A stretch of 32,213 bases of DNA from Rhodoferax sp. GTDB taxonomy: Bacteria; Pseudomonadota; Gammaproteobacteria; Burkholderiales; Burkholderiaceae_C. Within the stretch, counting starts at the first letter, position 1, and every line of letters begins with the position of its first letter. The stretch covers positions 1 through 32,213 of the forward strand of contig JAMFRW010000366.1 in assembly GCA_026224975.1 (NCBI GenBank), given 5' to 3'. This document shows, in pieces, positions 16,794 through 24,537 of this stretch. The translations under genes were made by a program, and so were the position numbers. The notes below the pieces were generated by a model that was given only the letters and a program-made list of their open reading frames with translations, had not been told where the DNA came from and made no database searches.

Positions 16794-17473
16794 CGAGGGC
16801 TGCGAGCGGCCTTCTTGGGGTTGTCGGCACGCGGCACATCCGCCACAGCTGATGACCCACCGTTCGCCTGATCGAGCCACAACAGCGCATCGACATGCGT
16901 CATGAAGTGTTCGAGGTAGGCCGGCGACAGCTCGCGCATGGTGGTGAGCGCGCGGTGCACCAGGTGGTGCGAGTTGAGCGGTCCGGCCTTTTCGGGCACC
17001 TTGGCGAGTGATTGGGTCAGGCGGCGATCGGCGCTGAGCTTGGACCAGGTGCTTCGAAAGTACGCGAGCGACTTCAGGTCGGGTGGCGCGAAGGAAGTCG
17101 GTATGGCTTCGTTCGTTGCCAGGCTGTTTCGATGCGGTGACGCTTGGCCGGCGATGTGATCGATCAGTTCGGCAAGCGGCCCGCGCTGGGTTTGGCGCGG
17201 CGCTGCAACGTTGCGGCTCACCTCCTTGCCATCAGCAGAAGGAGCCTTGCCGAGGTCATCGCCATAGGCCGACATCAGCACGAGCAGCTTGTCGTCGAGC
17301 AGCCGCCGGGCCGCACCGCCATGCCCGGCCGCGCGCGTCGCCATCACCTCGATGAACCGAAAGCGCACAGGGTCGAAGCGATGATCGCCACGCTCTCGCC
17401 ATGCGGCCAGCGTCGCGACGATGTCCACGGCCTGCAGCACGGACGCGCCGCCGAAGGACGCGTCGCTATCCAC
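16790..17473 (-). CDS. DUF2894-type protein, last gene of the motor-like operon
   Basis: Soluble protein of 227 aa without signal peptide or membrane helix. The N-terminal half is rich in Ala, Arg and Asp (AWRERGDHRFDPVRFRFIEVM). The C-terminal half holds LKSLAYFRSTWSKLSADRRL and SPAYLEHFMTHVDALLWLDQ, and ends in a basic tail. By gene order and these motifs I assign it to DUF2894, a family of unknown function. Its start lies inside the end of the OmpA/MotB-like gene (8-base overlap), so it is translationally coupled to it. Given the context it may be a cytosolic partner of the channel's long tail; that is inference. Confidence 0.65.
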   Translation of the reverse strand: MDSDASFGGASVLQAVDIVATLAAWRERGDHRFDPVRFRFIEVMATRAAGHGGAARRLLDDKLLVLMSAYGDDLGKAPSADGKEVSRNVAAPRQTQRGPLAELIDHIAGQASPHRNSLATNEAIPTSFAPPDLKSLAYFRSTWSKLSADRRLTQSLAKVPEKAGPLNSHHLVHRALTTMRELSPAYLEHFMTHVDALLWLDQANGGSSAVADVPRADNPKKAARSPR

Positions 17474-18122
17474 GAGGCTTCACATCCCCATTGGACGGCC
17501 GCGGTGTCGGCGCCATCTCCACGCGCCGGTTCTTCGATCGACCCTCGGCATCGGCATTCGAAGCCACCGCCTGCTCGGACCCGAACGCCGCCGCGAACAC
17601 CGAGGCCGCCGGGATGCCCTCTTCGATCAAGGTCCGCGTGACCGTCAAGGCCCGTTGCGCCGACAGCTCCCAGTTGTCGGCGAACTGGCGGTTGCCGCCG
17701 CGCACCTGGCGGTCATCGGTGAAGCCGCTCACCATCAGGATCTCGTCGCGGGCTTGCAGATACGCCGTCAGCGGCGCGGCCAGGCTCTTCAGCAGTTGCC
17801 GGCCTTCGGGCTGCAGCTCGGCAGCGTTCACGGCGAACAGCACGCTGCCGCTGATGCCGATGCGGCCGTTGTTCAGCGTCACGCGGCCGGCGGCCAGCGG
17901 CCCGGCCAAGGCCTTCTCCAAGGCGTGCAGCCGCTGCGCCGCGACCTGCCGTTGCTTGACCTCGGATTCCAGCTTCGTCGCCAGTTCCAGCTGCATGCCG
18001 AGCGCGCACACCAGGATCAGCACGAAGGCACCCAGCAGCCCGGCCATCAGGTCGCCGAAGACGGCCCACACCGGCACGGTAGGCTCCATGCCGGCGCCCA
18101 TGTCATCGAGTTCGGTCATCAC
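17466..18122 (-). CDS. OmpA/MotB-like peptidoglycan-binding motor subunit
   Basis: Inner-membrane protein of 218 aa. A single N-terminal helix (about 18-42) carries an aspartate, Asp24, in FGDLMAGLLGAF, matching the ion-binding Asp of MotB and ZorB. A short coiled linker (45-75) leads to an OmpA-like domain (85-203) with SGFTDDRQV, NWELSAQRA and the closing KNRRVEM, which should hold peptidoglycan in the periplasm. In MotAB and ZorAB such a protein is the dimeric core around which the channel ring turns. Its ATG overlaps the stop of the DUF802 gene by four bases. I infer that the two form one complex. DUF2894 follows with an 8-base overlap. Confidence 0.82.
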   Translation of the reverse strand: MMTELDDMGAGMEPTVPVWAVFGDLMAGLLGAFVLILVCALGMQLELATKLESEVKQRQVAAQRLHALEKALAGPLAAGRVTLNNGRIGISGSVLFAVNAAELQPEGRQLLKSLAAPLTAYLQARDEILMVSGFTDDRQVRGGNRQFADNWELSAQRALTVTRTLIEEGIPAASVFAAAFGSEQAVASNADAEGRSKNRRVEMAPTPRPSNGDVKPRG

Positions 18123-20155
18123 GCTTCGCTGTCTGCCAGGGCGCGCTGTTCGGCGCGTTCCTGGCTGAGCTGCTGAAGGTCTTCGACGATCTGCTTCTGC
18201 GACATGATGCTGAGGTCGATGACCTCACGCGCCTGCGCCACGTAATAGGCCAGTTGCTCATCGCTGCGAGCGGTCGATTTGGCGAGCGCGCCTTCGATGC
18301 GCTGCAGGTGCGCGCCCAGCTTGTCGTTCGATTGCGCGAACAGCTGCACCGCGAACCCGAAGGCCTCGCCCAGACTCGCCACCTCGACGGCGCTGCCGGT
18401 GATCTGCGCGGCCACCTCCGCCATCTTGCCGGTCTCTGCCGCGGCGTTGTCGGTGAAGCGGGTGCCGATGCGGTCCAGCAAATCGGCCGAGTTACCGACC
18501 AGCGCGTCTATCGCTGCGCGCTGTTCGGTCGAGGCATGGTTCACCGCATCGAGCACCGTCGCGAGCGTGCCGAGCAGGCGGCTGCGCTCTTCCAGCAGGG
18601 TGTTGTCGCGCACCATGCTGTCGGAGAGTTGCTGGCGCAGTTCGGCGATGACCTCGGCGGCGGCGCGCGGCGCTTCCGAGGCGGCCTGCACCAGGCGGGT
18701 GATCTCGGTGATGGTGTGGCTGGCGTGGGCTTCCGATCGGGCCGCGATGTCGCGCGCGATCTGCGCCAACGTGTGGCTGATGGCCTGCTGCTGGCTCACG
18801 GTGTGAGCGCCTGCCTGCTGCCACTCCTGCTGCAGCGACGTGGCCATGGTTTCGAGCGAGCCGGTCCAGGCGGCGAGGCGTTGCTGGTCTTTCGACGCCA
18901 TCTCCGTTTGCAGGCTGCCGTGCGCGGCTTCCACCGTCTGCAGCAACGAGGCCGAGTGCTGCTCGAAGCGCGCCGCCACGGCTGCCAACGCGCCTTGTGT
19001 GTCGCGCGAGAGGCTTTCGCTGACGCGCTGGTGCTGCGCGAGCGCGCTGCGCCAGTGTTGGGAGACACCAGCGACGGTGGTATCGAGGCGAGTCGAAACA
19101 GCGTCGACCAGGGACGCAGAGCGTTGCTCGAAGGTCGCCGCAAACTGGTCCAGCGAAGTCCGCGAATCCTGCGTCAACACGTCGAAGCGGGTCGAGAGGC
19201 CGGCGAGCTGCTGCTGCACGCTGCGTTCGATGGCGGCATTCAAGCCGGCCGCTTCGCGCGCGATGCCTGCCATCGTGGCTTCGACGACCGGCTGGATCGT
19301 GGCGCCGGCCGCGCGGGCGCTGTCGGTCAGGCTTTCCTTCAGGGACTTGCCGACGGATGTGGCGAGACCTGCATAGGCCGCCTCAGCCTGCCCGTGGAAA
19401 CGGTCCTGGCTGGTGAGCAGGCGCTCGTTCAGCACCTGGCTTTGCTGCTCCATCGCGGCCATCATCGTTTGCAGGCGATCGACCAGTTGTGGCATCGCTG
19501 CGGCTTGTTGTTGCAGCAGCTCGAAGGATTCGTCGCGTCTGTGGGCGCGGGAGAAAACGCGCAGGGTCGTCGCGATGCGCGTGTCGAGCGACTGCGCGGC
19601 TTGCACCCTGTCGCGTCGGCACAAGGCCGAGAGCAGGCCCAGCATCGCCGAGGCGGCCACACCGGCAACAGACGTGCCAAAGGCCAGCCCCAAGCCCTTG
19701 ACCGGAGCCGAGAGCGACGCGCGCACCGCCTGCACATCGGTCGCGTTCTCCAGCGCCAGACCGGTGCCGTTGAGCGTGACCACCATGCCGAGGAAGGTGC
19801 CCAGCATGCCCAGCAGCACCAGCAAACCGGCCAAGTAGGGCGTGAGGGCCGGGCCGGGCAGGCCGACGCGTTCGCCTTCGATGCGCAGGCGCACGGCGTT
19901 TTGCAGTGAGGGGTGCAATGCGGCGAGCCAGGGGCCGAGTCCGACCGGGGGCGTGCTCGTCTCTGAGACCGTGCGCGTCAGCGTGGCGGTGGCCTCGTGG
20001 AAGCGCCGCAACTCCAGCGCACCCATCAGGTAGAACGCGCCGATCAGCAGCGTGATCGCGAGCGCCAAGGTATTCGTGCCGACATAACCAACGCCGACCC
20101 AGCCGATGGCGGCCAGGCCCACGACGAAGGCGATGTAGTGAAGAGATCTGTTCAT
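18119..20155 (-). CDS. DUF802 protein: MotA/ExbB-like channel with long coiled tail
   Basis: Inner-membrane protein of 678 aa. Four membrane helices are visible: about 4-26, 28-48, 105-128 and 153-177. The last two (LAGLLVLLGMLGTFLGMV and GLGLAFGTSVAGVAASAMLG) match the MotA/TolQ/ExbB channel core. Residues 180-678 form a cytoplasmic tail rich in Ala, Gln, Ser and Glu, with only three prolines, so it is probably one long coiled coil. This layout, with a MotB-like partner encoded next to it, is that of ZorA. The DUF802 name is my assignment from gene order and composition. The start MNRSLHYIAF was chosen because a longer frame would place an Arg-rich stretch before helix 1. It overlaps DUF3348 and the OmpA-like gene by four bases each. 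Confidence 0.75.
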   Translation of the reverse strand: MNRSLHYIAFVVGLAAIGWVGVGYVGTNTLALAITLLIGAFYLMGALELRRFHEATATLTRTVSETSTPPVGLGPWLAALHPSLQNAVRLRIEGERVGLPGPALTPYLAGLLVLLGMLGTFLGMVVTLNGTGLALENATDVQAVRASLSAPVKGLGLAFGTSVAGVAASAMLGLLSALCRRDRVQAAQSLDTRIATTLRVFSRAHRRDESFELLQQQAAAMPQLVDRLQTMMAAMEQQSQVLNERLLTSQDRFHGQAEAAYAGLATSVGKSLKESLTDSARAAGATIQPVVEATMAGIAREAAGLNAAIERSVQQQLAGLSTRFDVLTQDSRTSLDQFAATFEQRSASLVDAVSTRLDTTVAGVSQHWRSALAQHQRVSESLSRDTQGALAAVAARFEQHSASLLQTVEAAHGSLQTEMASKDQQRLAAWTGSLETMATSLQQEWQQAGAHTVSQQQAISHTLAQIARDIAARSEAHASHTITEITRLVQAASEAPRAAAEVIAELRQQLSDSMVRDNTLLEERSRLLGTLATVLDAVNHASTEQRAAIDALVGNSADLLDRIGTRFTDNAAAETGKMAEVAAQITGSAVEVASLGEAFGFAVQLFAQSNDKLGAHLQRIEGALAKSTARSDEQLAYYVAQAREVIDLSIMSQKQIVEDLQQLSQERAEQRALADSEA

Positions 20156-20916
20156 GGGCTGCTTGTCGATGTCGAACGAAGGGCGGCGAGCAGCCCTTCG
20201 ACCGGTTGCATTCGGATATCGAGTTCGGCGATCAGCACGCCTTGCACGTCGTGGGCGAAGGCGCTCAACCACTCGCTGGTGGCGTCCATCGCCGGCGTGT
20301 CACTATGCGCTGCGGGCTCGGCTCGCGCCAGGCGGTCGAACTGCTTTTCGAGCAGTGTGGGCACGGTCGCGAGCAGGTGGTGCTCGCGTGGCCCCAGCAA
20401 CTGCTCCATGACGGCATCCATCGCCGCGAGCCGGGCCATCGCCGGCGAGCGGCCCGCGAGCGCTGTGCGCAAGCGCGCACGCAAGGGGCCGATGCTCGCC
20501 TCCATCGCCTGTTGCCGGGCGACGTAGCGGCGGCGGTGGGGCGTGAAGTCGCGGGTGGTGTCGGGCGTGATGTCGGCGGAGACGCTGCGGTCGGTTGCAT
20601 GCGATATCGCCCTCGCCTTGTCGGCGCCGAGCGCGTTGTCACGAACGATGGCGCTCGTCAACGCGGCCCGCACGCGAGCGCACTCGGCCTCGTCGGCGTT
20701 GATGGATGTCTTGGCGACGCCAGACGCGGCGGGCGCCGGCGCCGGGCTGCCATCCAGCGCTGCGGAGAGCGCGATCGCATCGGTCCAGGCGAGCCACTGG
20801 CTCAACCGGTCCGCAAACACCTGTTTGGATTCGGGGACATCGAGGTCACCGAGGCTGGCGAGCCATCGAACGAGCGCCGAGCCGGTGAAACCTGCGCGCC
20901 GTGACACTCGCACCAT
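20152..20916 (-). CDS. DUF3348-type protein, first gene of the motor-like operon
   Basis: Soluble protein of 254 aa with no signal peptide or membrane helix. It begins MVRVSRRAGFTGSALVRWLASLGD; the middle part (YVARQQAMEASIGPLRARLR) and the C-terminal part (HDVQGVLIAELDIRMQPVEGLL) are predicted mainly helical. I place it in DUF3348, a family of unknown function, mainly from its position before the DUF802 and OmpA-like genes. Its stop overlaps the DUF802 start (ATGA). The ribosome-binding site is weak. It starts 67 bases after the second exbD gene on the same strand; a new promoter there is possible. A role as a cytosolic part of the membrane complex is inference. Confidence 0.65.
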   Translation of the reverse strand: MVRVSRRAGFTGSALVRWLASLGDLDVPESKQVFADRLSQWLAWTDAIALSAALDGSPAPAPAASGVAKTSINADEAECARVRAALTSAIVRDNALGADKARAISHATDRSVSADITPDTTRDFTPHRRRYVARQQAMEASIGPLRARLRTALAGRSPAMARLAAMDAVMEQLLGPREHHLLATVPTLLEKQFDRLARAEPAAHSDTPAMDATSEWLSAFAHDVQGVLIAELDIRMQPVEGLLAALRSTSTSSP

Positions 20917-20983
20917 ATCGCCAGTTGGAAAAACCGAGCAGTCTACACTGCCCCTCCTTCCGGGCCTGGCCGACCCTCTGCAC

Positions 20984-21412
20984 TCATTCCACGAACTGCT
21001 CGCTCCCCACCACGCCGAGCTTGGTCACGCCGACGCGTTGCGCCGCCGCCAGGACACGGGCAACAGCCTCGTACTCGGCCGCCTTGTCGGGCCGCAGGTG
21101 CACCTCGGGCTGATCGGGCAGCGCCGCCGCCTGCTGCAGGCGCGATTCGAGCGCGTCTTCGGTCGGCACGGCCTCGCCGTTCCACAGCACATGGCCATCG
21201 GCTTCCACATCGATGCGCACGACCTCGGGCGGTGTCGCAGGCGGTGGCGGGTTGCCGTTGGGCAGATTGAGGTTCACGGCGTGCAACTGGATCGGGATCG
21301 TGATGATCAACATGATCAGCAGCACCAGCATCACGTCGATGAGCGGCGTGGTGTTGATGTCGGAGATGACTTCGGTATCACCCGAGTTGCCCGCACCGAT
21401 GTTCATGGCCAT
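20984..21412 (-). CDS. exbD: ExbD/TolR family protein, second copy
   Basis: Inner-membrane protein of 142 aa with one N-terminal helix and a periplasmic domain. ISDINTTPLIDVMLVLLIML carries the essential Asp in the helix (PLIDVML). ExbD forms the core of the ExbB5-ExbD2 motor that energises TonB. The periplasmic part has a Pro-rich stretch (NPPPPATPPEV) and ends VGSEQFVE. The start MAMNIG follows GGAG at a spacing of 7 bases. It is the second of two exbD genes in tandem, separated from the first by 37 bases. In Xanthomonas campestris a second exbD is known that is not needed for iron uptake; a special role here is possible. Confidence 0.92.
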   Translation of the reverse strand: MAMNIGAGNSGDTEVISDINTTPLIDVMLVLLIMLIITIPIQLHAVNLNLPNGNPPPPATPPEVVRIDVEADGHVLWNGEAVPTEDALESRLQQAAALPDQPEVHLRPDKAAEYEAVARVLAAAQRVGVTKLGVVGSEQFVE

Positions 21413-21449
21413 GTGTTTTCTCCGGAAAGCTTCAGTGGGTACGTCATGC

Positions 21450-21878
21450 TCAGCCCTTCGGCGGCGGTTCGGTGATGAACCCGATCTTGGTGATGGCCGC
21501 CCGCTGGCAGGCCAGCAGCACCCGGCCCACGCCTTCGTAGCGCGACTTGGCATCGCCGCGGATCTGCACCGCCGGCTGCGGCTCCTTCACCGCCACCACC
21601 TTGAGGCGTTCGAACAGCGCGGCCTGGTCACTCACCGGCTGGGCGTTCCAGTAGATGGCGCCTGCCCGGTCGACCGAAATCTCGATGTTCTCCGGTTTGG
21701 TCTGGCGCGCCACGTTGCGCTCCTTGGGCAACTCGACCGCCACCGTCTGCGTGACGACCGGGATGGTGATCAGGAAGATGATCAGCAGCACCAGCATCAC
21801 ATCGACCAGCGGCGTGGTGTTGATGGCGGCGACCACGCTGTCGTCACCCGCCGATGAATCCTTCAGGCCGAAACTCAT
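21450..21878 (-). CDS. exbD: ExbD/TolR family protein, first copy
   Basis: Inner-membrane ExbD protein of 142 aa. VAAINTTPLVDVMLVLLIIF carries the ion-binding Asp in the membrane helix. The periplasmic domain (residues 50-140) shows the usual ENIEISVDRAGAIYWNAQPV strand pattern. It lies only 7 bases after exbB, so it is the likely main partner of that ExbB. It differs from the second copy mostly in the periplasmic domain while keeping the same helix. Confidence 0.93.
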   Translation of the reverse strand: MSFGLKDSSAGDDSVVAAINTTPLVDVMLVLLIIFLITIPVVTQTVAVELPKERNVARQTKPENIEISVDRAGAIYWNAQPVSDQAALFERLKVVAVKEPQPAVQIRGDAKSRYEGVGRVLLACQRAAITKIGFITEPPPKG

Positions 21879-21885
21879 GGCGGTC

Positions 21886-22755
21886 TCAGGCCCGCGCTGC
21901 GGCGCCGAGCGGTACGTCCTGCGATCGCTTGGCCGACGCAGGCGGGTCGGCCGGCGGCGTGCCCTGGAAGCCGTTGGGCGCGGCGCCCAGCAGCACGCGG
22001 TTCACATCGGTGCCGAAGCGGCGCGCGGCATCCAGCAGCACCTTGTTGCGGCGCACCAGCCAGTTGTAGCCGAGCACTGCCGGCACGGCCACGGCCAGGC
22101 CTATGGCGGTCATGATCAGCGCCTCGCCCACCGGGCCGGCCACCTTGTCGATCGAGGCCTGGCCGGCGATGCCGATGGCCGTCAACGCGTGGTAGATGCC
22201 CCAGACGGTGCCAAAGAGGCCGACGAAGGGCGCAGTCGAGCCGACCGTCGCGAGCAAGGCCAGGCCTTCCTGCTGGCGCGCCTGCACGTCGTCGATGGCC
22301 TGCTGCAGGCTGGCGCCTATCCAGTCGTTGCGGTCCACGCTCTCGGAGACCTTGCCGTGGTGTTGCTGCTCGGCGGCGATGCCGGTCTCGGCGATGTAGC
22401 GGAAGGTGCTGCCTGCCGGCAGTGTCTTCGCGCCCGCCTGCAGGTTCTCGGCGCCAAAGACCGCGCGGCGTGCCGCCCTGGCTTCACGGGCGAGCTTCAG
22501 GCTTTGCACCAGCTTGGTCGCGAGCACATACCAGCTGCCGAGGCTAAAGAGCACCAGGATGAGCAACGTACCGCGCGCCACCACATCGCCCTGGTTCCAT
22601 AGCGCATCGATGCCGTAGGGGTTGGCGACCGTTTCCCTAGCGACACCCAGGCCGCCTTGGGCAAAGGCGGGTTCGATGAAGGCAGCAGCGAGCGTGGCAA
22701 CGACGAGCGCGGCGCGGGCTAGCGGCCCGGCGGTGAGGATCCAACGGGATGACAT
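21886..22755 (-). CDS. exbB: ExbB/TolQ family proton channel with N-terminal signal-like extension
   Basis: Inner-membrane channel of 289 aa. It opens with a signal-peptide-like stretch (MSSRWILTAGPLARAALVV ending FAQGG), as in the longer ExbB branch, then three membrane helices: about 60-80, and two near VGSTAPFVGLFGTVWGIYHA and GEALIMTAIGLAVAVPAVLG. These are the MotA/TolQ/ExbB channel motifs. With ExbD it uses the proton gradient to drive TonB-dependent uptake across the outer membrane. The ribosome-binding site AGGAAC lies just before the ATG. It is 59 bases after tonB and 7 bases before the first exbD. Confidence 0.94.
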   Translation of the reverse strand: MSSRWILTAGPLARAALVVATLAAAFIEPAFAQGGLGVARETVANPYGIDALWNQGDVVARGTLLILVLFSLGSWYVLATKLVQSLKLAREARAARRAVFGAENLQAGAKTLPAGSTFRYIAETGIAAEQQHHGKVSESVDRNDWIGASLQQAIDDVQARQQEGLALLATVGSTAPFVGLFGTVWGIYHALTAIGIAGQASIDKVAGPVGEALIMTAIGLAVAVPAVLGYNWLVRRNKVLLDAARRFGTDVNRVLLGAAPNGFQGTPPADPPASAKRSQDVPLGAAARA

Positions 22756-22814
22756 GGCGTGTTCCTTGAGAGCAAATAGAGAAGATGAAGAGGGGAAGGC
22801 GCGAGGACCGGCGT

Positions 22815-23522
22815 TCACTCGGCCGCCTTGAACTCGAAGTTCTGGATCGCGACGATCTCGTCGGCGCCGGTGCTCTGGCAGCCGTACTGCAGCATCGCGT
22901 TGCGCACCGAGGCGTCGAAGAGGCCGCGGGGTTTGGAGGAGAGGATGTCCACCTGCACCACCTTGCCGCTGCGGATCGTGGCCTGCGCGCGCACCGTGCC
23001 GCCGATGCCATCCTGTTCCGCGCGCCGCGGCAAGGTCGGTCTGACCATGCTCGGGCAGACCACGCCGATCGCCACCGGCTCGGTGTGCTGCGGCGGAGCG
23101 GCTACCGCCACGACAACCGGTGCAGACGTTGGCTTCACGTCGACCGGCGGCGGCTCGGCCGTGACAGCGGTGATGGTGGGCGCGGGCGCCTGCACCGCGA
23201 CCTGAACCTGCGGCGGGGGCACGTAGGCGGGCGGCGGCGGCGCGAGCTTGGGCGCGACCTTCACGACCTGCTTGGGCGGCTCGGGCGGCGGGGGGGGGGG
23301 CGGCGGCTTGATCTCGTCGATCAGGCGCACCTCGACCGGCGCACGTACCGCATCGACGACTTTTTGCGCCAGCCCCGAGACCAGTGCATAACCGATCAGC
23401 AGGTGCACCAGCACGACCACGCCGAAGCCGACGGCGTGGCTCCCACCGTCGGCTCGGGCAGGCGTGACCGGCTCGAACGAGCCGGGCGAATTCATCGAGT
23501 TCATCGGATAGGCGAGTTGCAT
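22815..23522 (-). CDS. tonB: TonB energy-transducing protein
   Basis: Periplasm-spanning protein of 235 aa. Residues 1-30 are cytoplasmic, with the membrane helix at about 31-50 (VGFGVVVLVHLLIGYALV); His40 sits in the helix where E. coli TonB has its key His. A long Pro-rich spacer (70-150) follows, then the C-terminal domain (RRAEQDGIGGTVRAQATIRSG..., residues 160-230) that grips TonB boxes of outer-membrane receptors. A strong ribosome-binding site (AGGAGA) precedes the ATG. The spacer includes eight consecutive Pro, encoded partly by an 11-base C run. It is the first gene of tonB-exbB-exbD-exbD and starts 27 bases after the peroxiredoxin gene. Confidence 0.93.
   Translation of the reverse strand: MQLAYPMNSMNSPGSFEPVTPARADGGSHAVGFGVVVLVHLLIGYALVSGLAQKVVDAVRAPVEVRLIDEIKPPPPPPPPEPPKQVVKVAPKLAPPPPAYVPPPQVQVAVQAPAPTITAVTAEPPPVDVKPTSAPVVVAVAAPPQHTEPVAIGVVCPSMVRPTLPRRAEQDGIGGTVRAQATIRSGKVVQVDILSSKPRGLFDASVRNAMLQYGCQSTGADEIVAIQNFEFKAAE
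23290..23300. repeat. 11-base poly-G tract inside tonB
   Basis: Eleven consecutive G on the + strand (poly-C in the gene), coding for part of the eight-proline run at residues 73-80 of TonB. Gain or loss of one base would shift the frame and remove the C-terminal receptor-binding domain. Such runs are known hot spots for slippage, and also for sequencing error. Confidence 0.9.
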
Positions 23523-23549
23523 GCGGCTTCTCCTCTAGCCTGTCCCGAA

Positions 23550-24251
23550 TCAGGCGGCCACGGCCTGGCGCAGGCCCGCGACCACCGCCAGAACCGCATC
23601 GGCTTCGGTGCGCAGCAGCCAATCCGGGTGCACATCCGCAAAGGCCACTTGTCGGTCGGTGCCGATCACCACCACCGTCGGCTGCGGCAGCTCGAAGGTG
23701 CCGGTGCCGGTGATGTCGCCGATGGTCTTGCCGCGTGCGATGGCGGCTTGCTGCGCCGCTTCGTCGGGTGCGTACAAGATGCCGAAGCGGCGGCCCAGCG
23801 CGTTGTCACGGTCGGTCGCGACCAAAAAGCCGAGCGAGTGCCGGCGCTTGATCTCGACCAGCCGCTCCGGCACCTGCGGGCTCACCGCCACCAGCGTCAC
23901 ACCGGCTTCGCGCAGGCCCGGCAGCAGGTTGCGCTCGTAGTAGGGCAGCGCCAGGTTGCAGGCGGGGCAGCCTTCGAAGCGGAAGAAGACCAGCACCAGC
24001 GGCCCCTTGGCGAGCAGGCCGTTGAGCGTGAGCTTCTCGCCATCGACCTCTTCGAGCGTGAAGTCTTCCAGCACCTCACCGGCCTTGATCCAGCGCGCCG
24101 GGTCGGCTTCGTCCACCAGCTTCTGGCGCTGGGCGATGTTGCCCTGCAGTTGCACCGGATCGAGGTTCTTCTCGCGCCAGGCGTGGAGCTGGCGAAAGAT
24201 GTCGTGCAGCGATTCCTTGGCGCCGGCGAGGGGTGTGTAGGTGAAGCTCAT
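23550..24251 (-). CDS. Peroxiredoxin-like (AhpC/TSA) protein
   Basis: Soluble protein of 233 aa with a thioredoxin fold. The active-site region FFRFEGCPACNLALPYYE has a CxxC in place of the usual single peroxidatic Cys context of 2-Cys peroxiredoxins, as is common in the AhpC/TSA peroxiredoxin-like family. N-terminal residues 1-60 are a helical extension (HDIFRQLHAWREKNLDP). It probably reduces peroxides or acts as a thiol oxidoreductase in the cytosol; it has no signal peptide. The ribosome-binding site GGAAGA is close to the ATG. It is divergent from a LysR gene, with a shared 38-base element between them, and precedes tonB by 27 bases. Confidence 0.85.
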   Translation of the reverse strand: MSFTYTPLAGAKESLHDIFRQLHAWREKNLDPVQLQGNIAQRQKLVDEADPARWIKAGEVLEDFTLEEVDGEKLTLNGLLAKGPLVLVFFRFEGCPACNLALPYYERNLLPGLREAGVTLVAVSPQVPERLVEIKRRHSLGFLVATDRDNALGRRFGILYAPDEAAQQAAIARGKTIGDITGTGTFELPQPTVVVIGTDRQVAFADVHPDWLLRTEADAVLAVVAGLRQAVAA

Positions 24252-24313
24252 GGGGGATCTTCCTGGTGATGTAAATCATGTGTCGATGACACGTCGTGAA
24301 CGCCATCCTAGGC

Positions 24314-24351
24314 AGCCGGCCCCGGCTTCGGAACTATGCATTTCAGATATG
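24314..24351 (-). promoter_or_regulatory. Shared regulatory element, copy A (peroxiredoxin/LysR intergenic region)
   Basis: Reads, on the + strand, AGCCGGC (24314-24320), 12 bases, ACTATGCATT (24333-24342), 4 bases, ATATG (24347-24351). The same three blocks with the same spacing occur at 30693-30730. It lies 63-100 bases upstream of the peroxiredoxin start, on the promoter side. ATGCAT is self-complementary. On the minus strand TGCATAGT could serve as an extended -10 box. It may be the binding site of the adjacent LysR protein. Confidence 0.6.
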
Positions 24352-24537
24352 TTTATTTCACGTTCGCTGCCTCTTCGAACATAGTCACGGGGGTTCTGAG
24401 GATGCGCGGTTTTCAGCGGCACGCCGGGTGTGCCGGCCACCACGCGCCCACCCCGGGCCAGCCCCGAGGCCCATGCGGGAGGCCGCGCGTTACGATCTGC
24501 CGGCCTTCCAACCTCCTCCAGCCTCCCTCCCCAATCC

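Noticed and set aside
18254-19909. Plus-strand open frame of 551 codons opposite DUF802
   Set aside because: It is an antisense reading of the Ala/Gln-rich coiled tail, very rich in Arg and Gly, with no start signal.
16790-20916. A complete Zorya defence system
   Set aside because: The channel and OmpA-like subunits resemble ZorA and ZorB, but no ZorC, ZorD helicase/nuclease or ZorE gene is present.
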